From positions 1 through 36,903 of the forward strand of contig JAFVYZ010000023.1 of assembly GCA_017508425.1 (NCBI GenBank): a stretch of DNA of 36,903 bases. The letters run 5' to 3'. The first letter of the stretch is position 1, and every line of letters starts with the position of its first letter. The notes below the pieces were generated by a model. It searched no databases. It was given only the letters and a program-made list of their open reading frames with translations, and was not told the origin of the DNA. The stretch comes from Clostridia bacterium. GTDB taxonomy: Bacteria > Bacillota > Clostridia > Oscillospirales > CAG-272. The translations under genes and the position numbers were made by a program. This document shows positions 25,674 through 33,551 of the stretch, in pieces.

Positions 25674-25703
25674 ATTATATATGATAACGCCCTCTTTTTC
25701 AAG
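25674..25703 (-). promoter_or_regulatory. promoter for the pseudouridine synthase-lnt operon
   Basis: Minus strand TTGAAA (25703-25698), 18 nt spacer, TATAAT (25679-25674), 30 nt before the start codon. Confidence 0.8.
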
Positions 25704-25729
25704 GGCTTTCAAAAAACTTTAGCGGGGTG

Positions 25730-25758
25730 TTGACCGAGGGCCGAAAACGTGATAAAAT
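25730..25758 (+). promoter_or_regulatory. promoter for mtaB
   Basis: TTGACC (25730-25735), 17 nt spacer, TAAAAT (25753-25758), 34 nt before the start codon, divergent from the promoter at 25674-25703. Confidence 0.75.
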
Positions 25759-25792
25759 AAAGTATAAATTTCAAGGGAAGGGGGATGTGTCC

Positions 25793-27103
25793 ATGAAAAA
25801 CCGCACCGTAGGCATCGCAACGCTTGGTTGCAAGGTCAATCAATACGAGAGCGAGGCGATCGCCGAGGCGTTTACCCAAAAAGGCTTTGCCGTGCTCCCC
25901 TTTGATGCGTGCTGTGACGCATACGTGATCAACACCTGCACCGTCACGGCCGAATCCGACCGTAAAGCAAGACAAATGATTCGCCGCGTGCGCACACGCG
26001 CCCCCGAGGCCTTCGTGCTGGTGACGGGCTGTTTTTCGCAGTCACAGCCGAAAAGCGTAGCCGCGATCGAGGGTGTTGACTTCGTGTGCGGCAACGATAA
26101 CAAGCTGGCCGTGGTCGAGGCTGCCGAGGCCCTTTGCGCCTCGGGCCAAAAGCAAAAAACACCGACGATCGCCGTGGGCGATATTGAAAGGGCGGCCTTT
26201 GAGCCGATGTGTATCACCCGTTTTGATCGCACGCGCGCTTACGTAAAAATTGAAGACGGGTGCGAAAATCGCTGCACCTACTGTGCCATCCCCGCCGCAC
26301 GCGGAAAGGTGCGCTCTAAGCCTCTTGAGGACGTTGTGCGCGAGGTAAAGGGACTCCTTGACGGGGGATGCCGTGAGGTGGTGCTCACCGGCATTGAAAC
26401 GGCCTCGTGGGGACGCGACCTGAAGGACCTCACCTTGATTGACCTGCTTGAGGCCGTTGACAAGATCGCCAACGGTGCACGCATTCGCTTGGGTTCGCTT
26501 GACCCCTCACTGATGCGCGAGGATTTTGTAAAAAGACTCGCCGCGCTCAAGCATTTAGCTCCCCATTTTCACCTTTCGATACAAAGCGGCTCCTCGCGCG
26601 TGCTTGCCGCGATGAAGCGCAAGTACAACCGCGACATGGCACTTGCGGGAATTGCACGCCTGAGAAGCGCCTTGCCCCACGTGGAGCTGACCGCCGATTT
26701 TATCGTCGGCTTCCCCGGTGAGAGCGAGGAGGATTTTGCCGACACGCTCGATTTTGCAAGAAAAGCCAACTTTTTGTCCATGCACGTTTTTGCTTACTCG
26801 AAGCGCGAGGGGACCCCTGCCGCCGCCAGCCGCGAGCAAATCGACGCCGCCACCAAAAAGGCACGCTCGGCGGCACTGATCGCGCTGGGAGAGGAACTTT
26901 GTGCGGGACGTCTTGCCGCAGGGCTCAAGGCTCCTTACCAAGAGGTGCTTTTTGAAACCTTTGAGCAGGGGTACGCGATCGGTCATACCGCCAACTTCCT
27001 TGAGGTGGCCGTAGCATCCCCTTGTCCCCTGCACGGTAAGGTTTTGCCCGTTCGTTTTCTCAAGGTTCAGGGGGGGCGGATCCTCGGTGAGCTCGCAACA
27101 TAA
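25793..27103 (+). CDS. mtaB: tRNA t6A37 methylthiotransferase MtaB
   Basis: A 436-residue radical-SAM methylthiotransferase that converts t6A37 to ms2t6A37 in ANN-decoding tRNAs. The N-terminal domain has the three cysteines for one iron-sulfur cluster (C13 in LGCKVNQYES, C49 in INTCTVT, C80 in TGCFSQ). The radical-SAM cluster is CENRCTYC (C157, C161, C164). The central domain includes LGSLDPSLM, HFHLSIQSGSSRVLAAMKRKYNRD and DFIVGFPGE, the latter two diagnostic for the MtaB/MiaB group; a short TRAM-like end follows. ATG 25793 has GGGAAGGGGG upstream; the GTG two codons earlier is possible. The gene is monocistronic or shares no obvious operon with rpmB. Confidence 0.96.
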   Translation: MKNRTVGIATLGCKVNQYESEAIAEAFTQKGFAVLPFDACCDAYVINTCTVTAESDRKARQMIRRVRTRAPEAFVLVTGCFSQSQPKSVAAIEGVDFVCGNDNKLAVVEAAEALCASGQKQKTPTIAVGDIERAAFEPMCITRFDRTRAYVKIEDGCENRCTYCAIPAARGKVRSKPLEDVVREVKGLLDGGCREVVLTGIETASWGRDLKDLTLIDLLEAVDKIANGARIRLGSLDPSLMREDFVKRLAALKHLAPHFHLSIQSGSSRVLAAMKRKYNRDMALAGIARLRSALPHVELTADFIVGFPGESEEDFADTLDFARKANFLSMHVFAYSKREGTPAAASREQIDAATKKARSAALIALGEELCAGRLAAGLKAPYQEVLFETFEQGYAIGHTANFLEVAVASPCPLHGKVLPVRFLKVQGGRILGELAT

Positions 27104-27166
27104 TGAGGCCGTTGGCGTGGCCTTGCCATCATTTTGCAAAAAGTTATAAAAATTTGCAAAAAAGAC

Positions 27167-27195
27167 TTGCAATTTAAATTCTTATGTGTTATAAT
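27167..27195 (+). promoter_or_regulatory. sigma-A promoter for rpmB
   Basis: TTGCAA (27167-27172), 17 nt spacer, TATAAT (27190-27195), about 65 nt before the start codon. Confidence 0.82.
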
Positions 27196-27261
27196 AATTC
27201 TCGCTGTTAAAAAACTAATGGATATAAATGAGCACCGCAAGGTGTCAGAGGAGGTGTCAAT

Positions 27262-27447
27262 ATGGCAAAGTGCAGTGTATGCGGCAAGGGTGTTGTGTTC
27301 GGTCAGAACGTTTCTCACTCCCATCGCAAGACCAACCGTTCTTGGAAGCCCAATATCCGTAAGGTTAAGGCTATCGTTGACGGGACCCCCACGACCGTGG
27401 CGGTTTGCTCCCGTTGTCTGCGTTCGGGCAAAGTAACCCGCGCATAA
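27262..27447 (+). CDS. rpmB: 50S ribosomal protein L28
   Basis: A 61-residue L28: MAKCSVCGKGVVFGQNVSHSHRKT at the start in two blocks, then RSWKPNIRKV and the C-terminal CSRCLRSGKV. The paired cysteines (CSVC and CSRC) mark the zinc-binding form. The start is preceded by AGAGGAGGTG. It is a single-gene unit with its own promoter and terminator. Confidence 0.98.
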   Translation: MAKCSVCGKGVVFGQNVSHSHRKTNRSWKPNIRKVKAIVDGTPTTVAVCSRCLRSGKVTRA

Positions 27448-27457
27448 TAAGACGTGT

Positions 27458-27488
27458 AAAAAAGAGGCCGCAATGCGGCCTCTTTTTT
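27458..27488 (+). terminator. terminator after rpmB
   Basis: Stem AAAGAGGCCGC (27461-27471) with GCGGCCTCTTT (27475-27485), loop AAT, followed by more T. Confidence 0.93.
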
Positions 27489-27497
27489 ATCATTCGC

Positions 27498-27526
27498 TTG
27501 ACTTTTTTAGAAAATCTCTTTATAAT
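27498..27526 (+). promoter_or_regulatory. sigma-A promoter for proC
   Basis: TTGACT (27498-27503), 17 nt spacer, TATAAT (27521-27526), 27 nt before the start codon, just behind the rpmB terminator. Confidence 0.88.
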
Positions 27527-27553
27527 AAAAGCAATAAGCTGTGAGGTGATTTT

Positions 27554-28333
27554 ATGAAGCTCGGTTTTATCGGAATGGGAAATATGGCGCTCTCGCTCGC
27601 CGAGGGCTTTATCTCTGCCGGCAAGTGCAAGGCGGCTGACGTGGTGGCTTACGCCCCCAATCAGGATAAGCTGGCGAAAAACGCGCAACAACTTGGCTTT
27701 ACTCCCGCGAAAAGTGCCACCGACGTGGCGATTGCCGCCGACGTGCTGCTGATCGCGTGCAAGCCACAGCAAATTGAAGGGGTGCTTGCCGCGCTCGGCG
27801 ATACGATCGAGGGGAAGGTGCTCTTATCCGTTGCACTCGGCTGGGATCACGATCGCTACAAGGCGCTCGTGCCAAGCTCCACGCGCGTGCAATTTATCAT
27901 GCCCAACACCCCTGCCGCAGTAGGCGAAGGCGTGTTTTTGTTTGAGGAAAAGACCTCCCTTACCGAGCGCGAGCTCGCGCTTGTGAAGGACTGGTTTGCG
28001 GCACTTGGCACGGTTTTGACCCTGCCCTCTCACCTGATGGGCATCGGCGGCGCGCTCGCGGGGTGCGGCCCTGCTTTTGTGGATATGATGATCGAGGCAT
28101 TTGCCGATGCGGGCGTAAAATACGGGCTCCCTCGTGAGGCGGCACTCAAAATGACCTCGCAAATGGTGCTCGGCAGTGCCAAGCTCCAGCTCAAAACGGG
28201 CAAGCACCCGGGCGAGCTGAAGGACGCGGTTTGCTCCCCCGGTGGCTCGACCATCAAGGGCGTCACCGCCCTTGAGCAAGCGGGCTTCCGTGCAAATTGC
28301 ATCTCGGCGATCGACGCCATTATGAAAAAATAA
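27554..28333 (+). CDS. proC: pyrroline-5-carboxylate reductase
   Basis: A 259-residue reductase for the last step of proline synthesis. It opens LGFIGMGNMALSLAEG (NAD(P) binding), and has VQFIMPNTPAAVGEG and the C-terminal family signature block GELKDAVCSPGGSTIKGVTALEQAGFR. Length is normal. ATG 27554 follows GAGGTGA. It is a single-gene unit ended by the hairpin at 28336-28365. Confidence 0.97.
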   Translation: MKLGFIGMGNMALSLAEGFISAGKCKAADVVAYAPNQDKLAKNAQQLGFTPAKSATDVAIAADVLLIACKPQQIEGVLAALGDTIEGKVLLSVALGWDHDRYKALVPSSTRVQFIMPNTPAAVGEGVFLFEEKTSLTERELALVKDWFAALGTVLTLPSHLMGIGGALAGCGPAFVDMMIEAFADAGVKYGLPREAALKMTSQMVLGSAKLQLKTGKHPGELKDAVCSPGGSTIKGVTALEQAGFRANCISAIDAIMKK

Positions 28334-28335
28334 GT

Positions 28336-28365
28336 AAAGCCCTTGGGCGTTCGCCCAAGGGCTTT
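28336..28365. terminator. bidirectional terminator between proC and carD
   Basis: Perfect 14-bp stem AAAGCCCTTGGGCG (28336-28349) with its complement (28352-28365), lying between the convergent proC and carD stop codons. Confidence 0.93.
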
Positions 28366-28368
28366 TCA

Positions 28369-28875
28369 TTATTCCGCTTTGGGGATTCTTTGAGAAATAT
28401 ATTCCTCCATGCTTTCCTCGGCAAGACCAAGCACGTGCGCGCACTCACTATACAGTAAATGCTTGGCAAGGCGCCCGTATTCAAGGTCAGTAACGGGAAA
28501 GTGCTTGTGCTGGGCGGTAAGCTCCTCACGGCGGCGGTGCACGGTCTTGATCACCTGCACGTACCCTTCGGGCGCCAGTGTGCCGATGGTGGCACGGTAG
28601 ATCTCACGGCGTTGCTTTTCCACCGGGATCGTCAAAAGATCGATCTCGGGCATGGCGGCGATGAGTGCATCGATCTCCTCGGGCGTCATCAGACGGCGCA
28701 TCGGCACACGCTCGTTGCAAACGGGCGTATAGATCGTGGAGCTCATGGGATTATTCACGGGTATCAATAAATAATAAGTGCGCGGGTCGGTCTTGTCATA
28801 GGGTGAGGCACATACATCCTCCACGCGGCAGATGCCGTTAATGCCATATACGATATAATCCCCAACCTGGAACAT
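28369..28875 (-). CDS. CarD/CdnL-type RNA polymerase-binding regulator
   Basis: A 168-residue CarD-family protein. The N-terminal RNA-polymerase interaction domain is clear: FQVGDYIVYGINGICRVED and YYLLIPVNN. The rest is a helical DNA-contact domain ending in a cluster of charged helices (LAKHLLYSECAHVLGLAEESMEEYI). Family members stabilise open promoter complexes, often at rRNA promoters. ATG 28875 has GGGGAGG about 12 nt upstream, a rather long spacing. It is probably a single-gene unit: an AT-rich leader precedes it and the shared hairpin follows it. Confidence 0.92.
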   Translation of the reverse strand: MFQVGDYIVYGINGICRVEDVCASPYDKTDPRTYYLLIPVNNPMSSTIYTPVCNERVPMRRLMTPEEIDALIAAMPEIDLLTIPVEKQRREIYRATIGTLAPEGYVQVIKTVHRRREELTAQHKHFPVTDLEYGRLAKHLLYSECAHVLGLAEESMEEYISQRIPKAE

Positions 28876-28903
28876 CTGTCAAAACCTCCCCGTTCGTTTG
28901 GTC

Positions 28904-28939
28904 AAATACGGACGTGAGCGGGTGCCCGGAGCCGTATTT
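28904..28939 (-). promoter_or_regulatory. hairpin in the carD 5' leader
   Basis: AAATACGG (28904-28911) pairs with CCGTATTT (28932-28939), enclosing a GC-rich 20-nt loop that can pair partly with itself. It is about 30 nt before the carD start and beside its ribosome binding site. I know no named element like it. Confidence 0.4.
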
Positions 28940-29028
28940 ATTATTATTATTTTACCATATTTGGGATTTTTATGCAAGAGATAAAATCCATAAAAAAGAG
29001 CGGTATATGATTGTTAAAAATCACAAAT

Positions 29029-29057
29029 AAAAAAAGACGGGCCAAGCCCGTCTTTTT
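29029..29057 (-). terminator. terminator after galE
   Basis: Stem AAAAAGACGGGC with GCCCGTCTTTTT (29031-29042 with 29046-29057), loop CAA, directly after the galE stop on the minus strand. Confidence 0.92.
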
Positions 29058-30071
29058 TTATTTGCCCTGGTATCCACCGGGATTTTTTGATTGCCAGCGG
29101 AAGGCATCGCGCACCATATCCGAGAGATCGTGCGTGGCGACCCACCCGAGCTCCGCTTTTGCCTTTGCGGGGTCGGCATAGCATACCGCAATATCGCCCT
29201 CTCGGCGAGGGGCGAGCTTGTAGGGGACGGGCACACCGTTCTCGCGCGCGAACGCATTGACGATATCGAGCACGCTGTAGCCCGTGCCCGTGCCGAGGTT
29301 AAAGACCTCAGCACCCTTCTTTTGATAACCGAGCGCCGCTACGTGACCGCGCGCAAGATCCACCACGTGGATAAAGTCGCGCACGCCCGTGCCGTCGTGC
29401 GTGGGGTAATCGCTGCCAAAGACCGACAGCTCCTTCAATTTACCAACCGCCACCTGCGTGATATAGGGCATGAGGTTATTCGGGATCCCGTTGGGGTCCT
29501 CACCGATCATACCGCTCTTATGTGCGCCAACGGGGTTGAAATAACGAAGCAAAACCACCTGCATATCGGGATCTGCCACGCAATAATCGCGCAAAATAAC
29601 CTCGATCATATATTTCGTCCAGCCATAGGGGTTTGAACAGTTGCCGGTCTTGCTTTCCTCGGTAATGGGGCATTTTTCGGGATTGCCGTAAACGGTTGCG
29701 GACGAGCTAAAGATCAGCTTTTTCACACCCGCTTTTTTCATAGAGCGCAGAAGCGTCAGGGTCGAGTTGAGATTGTTGTCGTAATACTCAACGGGCTTTC
29801 TCACCGACTCACCCACCGCCTTGTAGCCCGCGAAGTGCACTACGGCATCGATTTTTTGCTCAGCAAAGATCTTGTCCATCGCCGCCTCATCGGCCACGTC
29901 TGCCTCATAAAGCGGAATGCTTTTACCGATGATCTCCTCTACTCTTTTTACCGCCTCGGGGCAGCTGTTGTAAAAATTATCGACCACCACGACCTCGTGG
30001 CCAGCGGCGTCCATTTCAATGATCGTGTGCGTGCCGATGTAGCCGGCACCACCTGTGAGTAATACCTTCAT
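29058..30071 (-). CDS. galE: UDP-glucose 4-epimerase
   Basis: A 337-residue extended SDR interconverting UDP-glucose and UDP-galactose. NAD binding is TGGAGYIGTH near the start; the DNFYNS element follows; the catalytic Ser is in FSSSATVYG and Tyr-Lys in YGWTKYMIE; RYFNPVGAH and GTGVRDFIHVVDLA are typical GalE blocks, and the C-terminus has RREGDIAVCYADP. Length is normal. It is a monocistronic unit with its own promoter; the beta-helix gene upstream has another promoter but may read into it. Confidence 0.97.
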   Translation of the reverse strand: MKVLLTGGAGYIGTHTIIEMDAAGHEVVVVDNFYNSCPEAVKRVEEIIGKSIPLYEADVADEAAMDKIFAEQKIDAVVHFAGYKAVGESVRKPVEYYDNNLNSTLTLLRSMKKAGVKKLIFSSSATVYGNPEKCPITEESKTGNCSNPYGWTKYMIEVILRDYCVADPDMQVVLLRYFNPVGAHKSGMIGEDPNGIPNNLMPYITQVAVGKLKELSVFGSDYPTHDGTGVRDFIHVVDLARGHVAALGYQKKGAEVFNLGTGTGYSVLDIVNAFARENGVPVPYKLAPRREGDIAVCYADPAKAKAELGWVATHDLSDMVRDAFRWQSKNPGGYQGK

Positions 30072-30104
30072 GTTGACCTCCGCTTGTATAGAATTCTTTA
30101 CTTT

Positions 30105-30132
30105 AGTATAGCATTTTTCACACTTGTGTCAA
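30105..30132 (-). promoter_or_regulatory. promoter for galE
   Basis: Minus strand TTGACA (30132-30127), 16 nt spacer, TATACT (30110-30105), about 35 nt before galE. It sits in the 85-nt gap after the beta-helix gene. Confidence 0.85.
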
Positions 30133-30156
30133 TAGCACAGGCGCAATTTTCCAAAA

Positions 30157-30825
30157 TTAAAGCTTAGGCACGACATTGCCCTTTTCCTTGTATATATGCT
30201 GCTCGGGTACGAACCCACGCACCGAGGATAGCGGATAGATCATCGCGCGGCGACCGACGACCGTACCGGGATTGAGCACCGCTCCCGCACCGATCTCGCC
30301 GAAGTCACCAACAAAGGCGCCGATCTTGCGCATGCCTGTTTCAAGCACGAGATCCCCTGCGCGTACGGTAATATTCGCGCCGTCACTGCGGAAGTTAGAC
30401 AGAATCGCGCCGGCACCAAGATGCGCACGGTGACCGAGAATGCTATCCCCCACGTAATTGAAGTGAGGCACCTGTGCGCCGTCAAACAAAATGGCGTTTT
30501 TGATCTCCGAAGAGTTTCCGACCGTCGCGCCCGCACCGATGATAACGTTTGCCCGCAAATAGGCGCAGTGACGCAGCTTTACCCCCTCGCAAATAATGGC
30601 AGGCCCGTCGATCTGCACGCTGGGTGCCACCTCGGCGCTCTTGGCGATCCAAATGCCGTCAGCGGGGTGGTCGTACTGAGCGGGGTCAAGTGCCTGCCCG
30701 ATCTCCAAGATCCATTGGCCGATATGAGACAATGCCTCGTGCGGGTAAGTAAAGGCGGCAAGGCGCTCGCCCGCGATCGAATGAGATACGTCAAAAAGGT
30801 CACGCACCGTGATTTTCGCTTCCAT
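30157..30825 (-). CDS. left-handed beta-helix protein, GlmU-like acyltransferase/nucleotidyltransferase fragment type
   Basis: A 222-residue protein made mostly of hexapeptide repeats (for example VIIGAGATVGNSSEIKN, AHLGAGAILSN, GEIGAGAVLNPGTVVG), which form a left-handed beta helix. Compared with GlmU it keeps the C-terminal acetyltransferase-like part and lacks the pyrophosphorylase domain; a short N-terminal helical region (residues 1-60) replaces it. The VPHFNYVGDSILG stretch resembles the GlmU acetyl-transfer region. Substrate not known; a sugar-nucleotide acetylation role would suit the adjacent galE. ATG 30825 follows AAGGAGAGG; the longer frame to 30930 reads through the promoter and is rejected. 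Confidence 0.8.
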   Translation of the reverse strand: MEAKITVRDLFDVSHSIAGERLAAFTYPHEALSHIGQWILEIGQALDPAQYDHPADGIWIAKSAEVAPSVQIDGPAIICEGVKLRHCAYLRANVIIGAGATVGNSSEIKNAILFDGAQVPHFNYVGDSILGHRAHLGAGAILSNFRSDGANITVRAGDLVLETGMRKIGAFVGDFGEIGAGAVLNPGTVVGRRAMIYPLSSVRGFVPEQHIYKEKGNVVPKL

Positions 30826-30853
30826 AGTCCTCTCCTTATATCTTGATATTATC

Positions 30854-30882
30854 AGTATAAACCATTCTCCCGACCATGTCAA
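30854..30882 (-). promoter_or_regulatory. promoter for the beta-helix protein gene
   Basis: Minus strand TTGACA (30882-30877), 17 nt spacer, TATACT (30859-30854), 29 nt before the start codon. Confidence 0.87.
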
Positions 30883-30923
30883 CGAAAGAAGGTTGACAAA
30901 ATAAAAATTTTGTATTTTAGGTA

Positions 30924-30953
30924 TTGACAAGCGAGGTTGACAGGTGCTATAAT
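30924..30953 (+). promoter_or_regulatory. sigma-A promoter for the T-box-trpB transcript
   Basis: TTGACA (30924-30929), 18 nt spacer, TATAAT (30948-30953), just before the T-box stem I. Confidence 0.9.
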
Positions 30954-30959
30954 GGCTAC

Positions 30960-31242
30960 GTATTAAACCGTTGACGCGGAGATAACGGCAATGATGCCTT
31001 CACAGAGAGCCCACGGTGCTGGAAGTTGGGTAAGAAACACATTGTCAAATGGACCGCTGAGGGCGCAGTCAAAGGTGACTCACACCAAGTATTCTGCGAC
31101 GCCGGGCAAGCGTTATTTGCCAAGGGTATGCAGTACCCGTGAAAGTGCATAGAGCGATCTATGAAAACAAGGTGGCACCGCGGATAAGAGCTCTTATTCG
31201 TCCTTGGCAAAAAACCAATGGGTTTTTGTCGGGGCGTTTTTT
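30960..31242 (+). promoter_or_regulatory. tryptophan-specific T-box riboswitch leader
   Basis: A full T-box leader that senses uncharged tRNA. The base of stem I pairs GCGG (30976-30979) with CCGC (31054-31057), with the GA/UGA kink-turn bases next to it. The specifier loop on the 3' side of stem I reads AAATGGACC, so the codon is TGG (31050-31052), tryptophan. The conserved T-box AAGGTGGCACCGCGG lies at 31169-31183; its TGGC (31173-31176) can pair with a GCCA tRNA end, as expected for tRNA-Trp. A competing terminator stem (31199-31236) is followed by six T. Low charged tRNA-Trp should favour readthrough into trpB. Confidence 0.95.
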
Positions 31243-31282
31243 ATTTCCCCACCGAAATTTGATCATCTAAAGGAGTAAAACC

Positions 31283-32503
31283 ATGAAACTGAATAACGTT
31301 GATTTTGATACTTATTTTAGCAACTACCCCGATAAAAACGGGTTTTTTGGCAAATACGGCGGCGTGTTCGTTGAGGAAAAGCTGAAGCGCGCCATGGCCG
31401 AGATCACCGAGGCCTACTATTCAATTTGCCAGTCGCGCAAGTTTATTGCCGAGCTGCGCCGCATCCGCAAGGAATTTCAGGGACGCCCCACGCCCGTCAC
31501 GCATCTTGAGCGACTTTCCGACGCCATGGGCGGCAAGGTACAGCTCTACGCCAAGCGCGAGGATCTCAACCACTCGGGCGCGCACAAATTAAACCACTGC
31601 ATGGGTGAGGCTCTGCTTGCCAAGTTCATGGGCAAGAAAAAGGTGATCGCCGAGACGGGTGCCGGTCAGCACGGTGTGGCTCTGGCCACCGCCGCCGCCT
31701 ACTTTGGCCTCCAATGCGACATTTATATGGGCGCAGTGGACATCAAAAAGCAGGCACCGAACGTCGCACGCATGAAGATCCTCGGTGCCAACGTCATCGA
31801 GGTCACCCACGGACTGCAAACCCTTAAGGAAGCGGTGGACGCCGCATTTGACGCCTACAGCCGCGAATACGAGGATGCCATTTACTGCATCGGCTCGGTG
31901 CTGGGTCCCCATCCCTTCCCCATGATGGTGCGCGATTTCCAGAGTGTGGTCGGTATTGAAGCAAGAGAACAATTCATCGATATGACCGGACATCTGCCCT
32001 CTGCGATCGTCGCGTGCGTGGGTGGCGGCTCCAACGCCGCAGGCCTGTTTGCCGGATTCCTCAATGACCCCGTGGATATTTACGGCATTGAGCCCCTCGG
32101 TCGTGGCGAAAAGCTCGGTGATCACGCGGCGAGCCTCAAATACGGCACGGAGGGCATTATGCACGGCTTTAACAGCATTATGCTCAAGGATAAAAACGGC
32201 GATCCTGCCCCCGTTTACTCGGTGGCAAGCGGTCTTGACTACCCCTCGAGCGGCCCCGAGCACGCATTCCTGCAGGAGATCGGGCGCGTCAAATACGACG
32301 TCATCAACGATGAGGAAACCATTGACGCCTTCTACCGTCTTGCACGCCTTGAGGGCATTATTCCCGCTATCGAGAGCGCACACGCCGTTGCCTACGGCAT
32401 GAAGCTGGCACAGCGTATGGATCACGGATCGGTACTCATCAACCTGTCGGGTCGCGGTGACAAGGATATGGATTATATCCTCGAAAACTACGGCATCAGA
32501 TAA
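31283..32503 (+). CDS. trpB: tryptophan synthase beta chain
   Basis: A 406-residue PLP enzyme that joins indole and serine. It opens with the typical YFGKYGG-like block ([12 protein letters not shown]). The PLP lysine is K102 in [19 protein letters not shown] and the phosphate loop [10 protein letters not shown] are present; [11 protein letters not shown] and the C-terminal [10 protein letters not shown] complete the TrpB1 pattern. Length is normal. ATG 31283 follows AAAGGAG. No trpA or other trp gene is near, so it works with an unlinked alpha subunit or with free indole. Regulation is by the Trp T-box directly upstream. Confidence 0.97.
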   Translation: MKLNNVDFDTYFSNYPDKNGFFGKYGGVFVEEKLKRAMAEITEAYYSICQSRKFIAELRRIRKEFQGRPTPVTHLERLSDAMGGKVQLYAKREDLNHSGAHKLNHCMGEALLAKFMGKKKVIAETGAGQHGVALATAAAYFGLQCDIYMGAVDIKKQAPNVARMKILGANVIEVTHGLQTLKEAVDAAFDAYSREYEDAIYCIGSVLGPHPFPMMVRDFQSVVGIEAREQFIDMTGHLPSAIVACVGGGSNAAGLFAGFLNDPVDIYGIEPLGRGEKLGDHAASLKYGTEGIMHGFNSIMLKDKNGDPAPVYSVASGLDYPSSGPEHAFLQEIGRVKYDVINDEETIDAFYRLARLEGIIPAIESAHAVAYGMKLAQRMDHGSVLINLSGRGDKDMDYILENYGIR

Positions 32504-32555
32504 GGGCAGGTATCTTTGGTGCAGACCAAAACACACATATAAGACATGAAACATC

Positions 32556-32602
32556 AAAACCGCTTTATTTACCTTTCGGGATAAGTAAAGCGGTTTTCTT
32601 TT
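32556..32602 (+). terminator. terminator after trpB
   Basis: A stem of at least 12 bp, AAAACCGCTTTA with TAAAGCGGTTTT, followed by a T-rich tail, about 55 nt after the trpB stop. Confidence 0.87.
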
Positions 32603-32763
32603 GTTAGATATTAAGGTGGAAACCCTCGCGGGTTTCGATTTTAATGTGTGTTTTTAGCCGCGCTCCTTCCACTCGGCGTATCATGATACGCCTCTCGTGT
32701 CACGATCACGCCTTCTGCCTCCAAATCCCCTCTGCCCTGTTGCTGCTTTGGGCGCAGTCCGAC
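32603..32763. other. non-coding gap with two unexplained inverted repeats
   Basis: Between the trpB terminator and that of the ABC operon there is no credible gene. It holds GAAACCC (32619-32625) with GGGTTTC (32630-32636), loop TCGC, and the perfect 18-nt palindrome GGCGTATCATGATACGCC (32675-32692). The palindrome could be an operator or a relic; nothing nearby needs a promoter here, since both flanking genes end toward it. Confidence 0.5.
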
Positions 32764-32794
32764 AAAAAAAGAGCAGCAACGCTGCTCTTTTTTT
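32764..32794 (-). terminator. terminator after the amino acid ABC operon
   Basis: Stem GAGCAGC (32771-32777) with GCTGCTC (32781-32787), loop AAC, extended by A/T pairing, with a T run on both readings; it directly abuts the ATPase stop. Confidence 0.92.
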
Positions 32795-32795
32795 A

Positions 32796-33551
32796 TTACA
32801 GTACTTTTGCAAGAAAGCCTTGGAGCCTTTCGCTTTTGGGTGTATCAAAAATCTCGGCGGGAGTCCCCTCCTCGATGATCACACCGGCATCCATAAAGAT
32901 CACACGGTCGGCCACCTCGCGGGCAAAGCCCATCTCGTGGGTCACCACGATCATGGTCATACCCTCCCTCGCAAGCCTTTTCATAACGTCAAGCACCTCA
33001 CCAACCATCTCGGGGTCAAGTGCGGAGGTCGGCTCGTCAAACAGCATCACGTCAGGCTCCATGCAAAGCGCGCGCACGATGGCGATACGCTGCTTTTGTC
33101 CGCCCGAAAGCTGGCTGGGGTAGGAATTGGCACGATCGGCAAGACCCACGACCTCAAGCAATTCCATTGCCTTTTTCTCTGCCTCCTCACGGCTCTTTTT
33201 GAGAAGCGTGATGGGGGCTACCGTCATATTTTTCAAAATGGTCATATGCGGAAAGAGATTGAAATGCTGGAACACCATTCCCATTTTTTGGCGGTGCTCG
33301 TTGATGTTCACGCCCTTGCCGACAATGTCAACACCGTTGACGAAAATTTGTCCCTCCGAGGGGATCTCAAGCATATTGAGGGATCGAAGAAAGGTAGATT
33401 TGCCACTGCCCGAGGGGCCGATGACCACCACGACCTCACCGCGCTTGATTTCAGCGTCCACGCCGTCAAGTGCCTTGATCACGCCACCCTTGTAATACTT
33501 TTTGAGACCGCATACACGGATCACGCTTTCCTGTTTTATCTTATCGTTCAC
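32796..33551 (-). CDS. polar amino acid ABC transporter ATPase (GlnQ/HisP-like)
   Basis: A 251-residue ATPase of the polar amino acid uptake family. Walker [11 protein letters not shown]-loop [12 protein letters not shown] (the NLFPH form is typical of GlnQ/HisP), signature LSGGQKQR, Walker [20 protein letters not shown] and H-loop [15 protein letters not shown] are all present. I chose GTG 33551, with AAAGGAGG 9-10 nt upstream; it overlaps the permease end by 11 nt. ATP hydrolysis drives import with the permease and binding protein encoded upstream. Operon order is binding protein, permease, ATPase. The exact amino acid cannot be read. Confidence 0.95.
   Translation of the reverse strand: MNDKIKQESVIRVCGLKKYYKGGVIKALDGVDAEIKRGEVVVVIGPSGSGKSTFLRSLNMLEIPSEGQIFVNGVDIVGKGVNINEHRQKMGMVFQHFNLFPHMTILKNMTVAPITLLKKSREEAEKKAMELLEVVGLADRANSYPSQLSGGQKQRIAIVRALCMEPDVMLFDEPTSALDPEMVGEVLDVMKRLAREGMTMIVVTHEMGFAREVADRVIFMDAGVIIEEGTPAEIFDTPKSERLQGFLAKVL

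Noticed and set aside
30937-30942. A second TTGACA in front of the T-box
   Set aside because: It is only 5 nt from the -10, so it cannot be the -35; the copy at 30924-30929 has the right spacing.
32644-33123. Frames of 159 and 315 codons across the gap after trpB
   Set aside because: They run antisense through the ATPase gene and include its terminator; no ribosome binding site.
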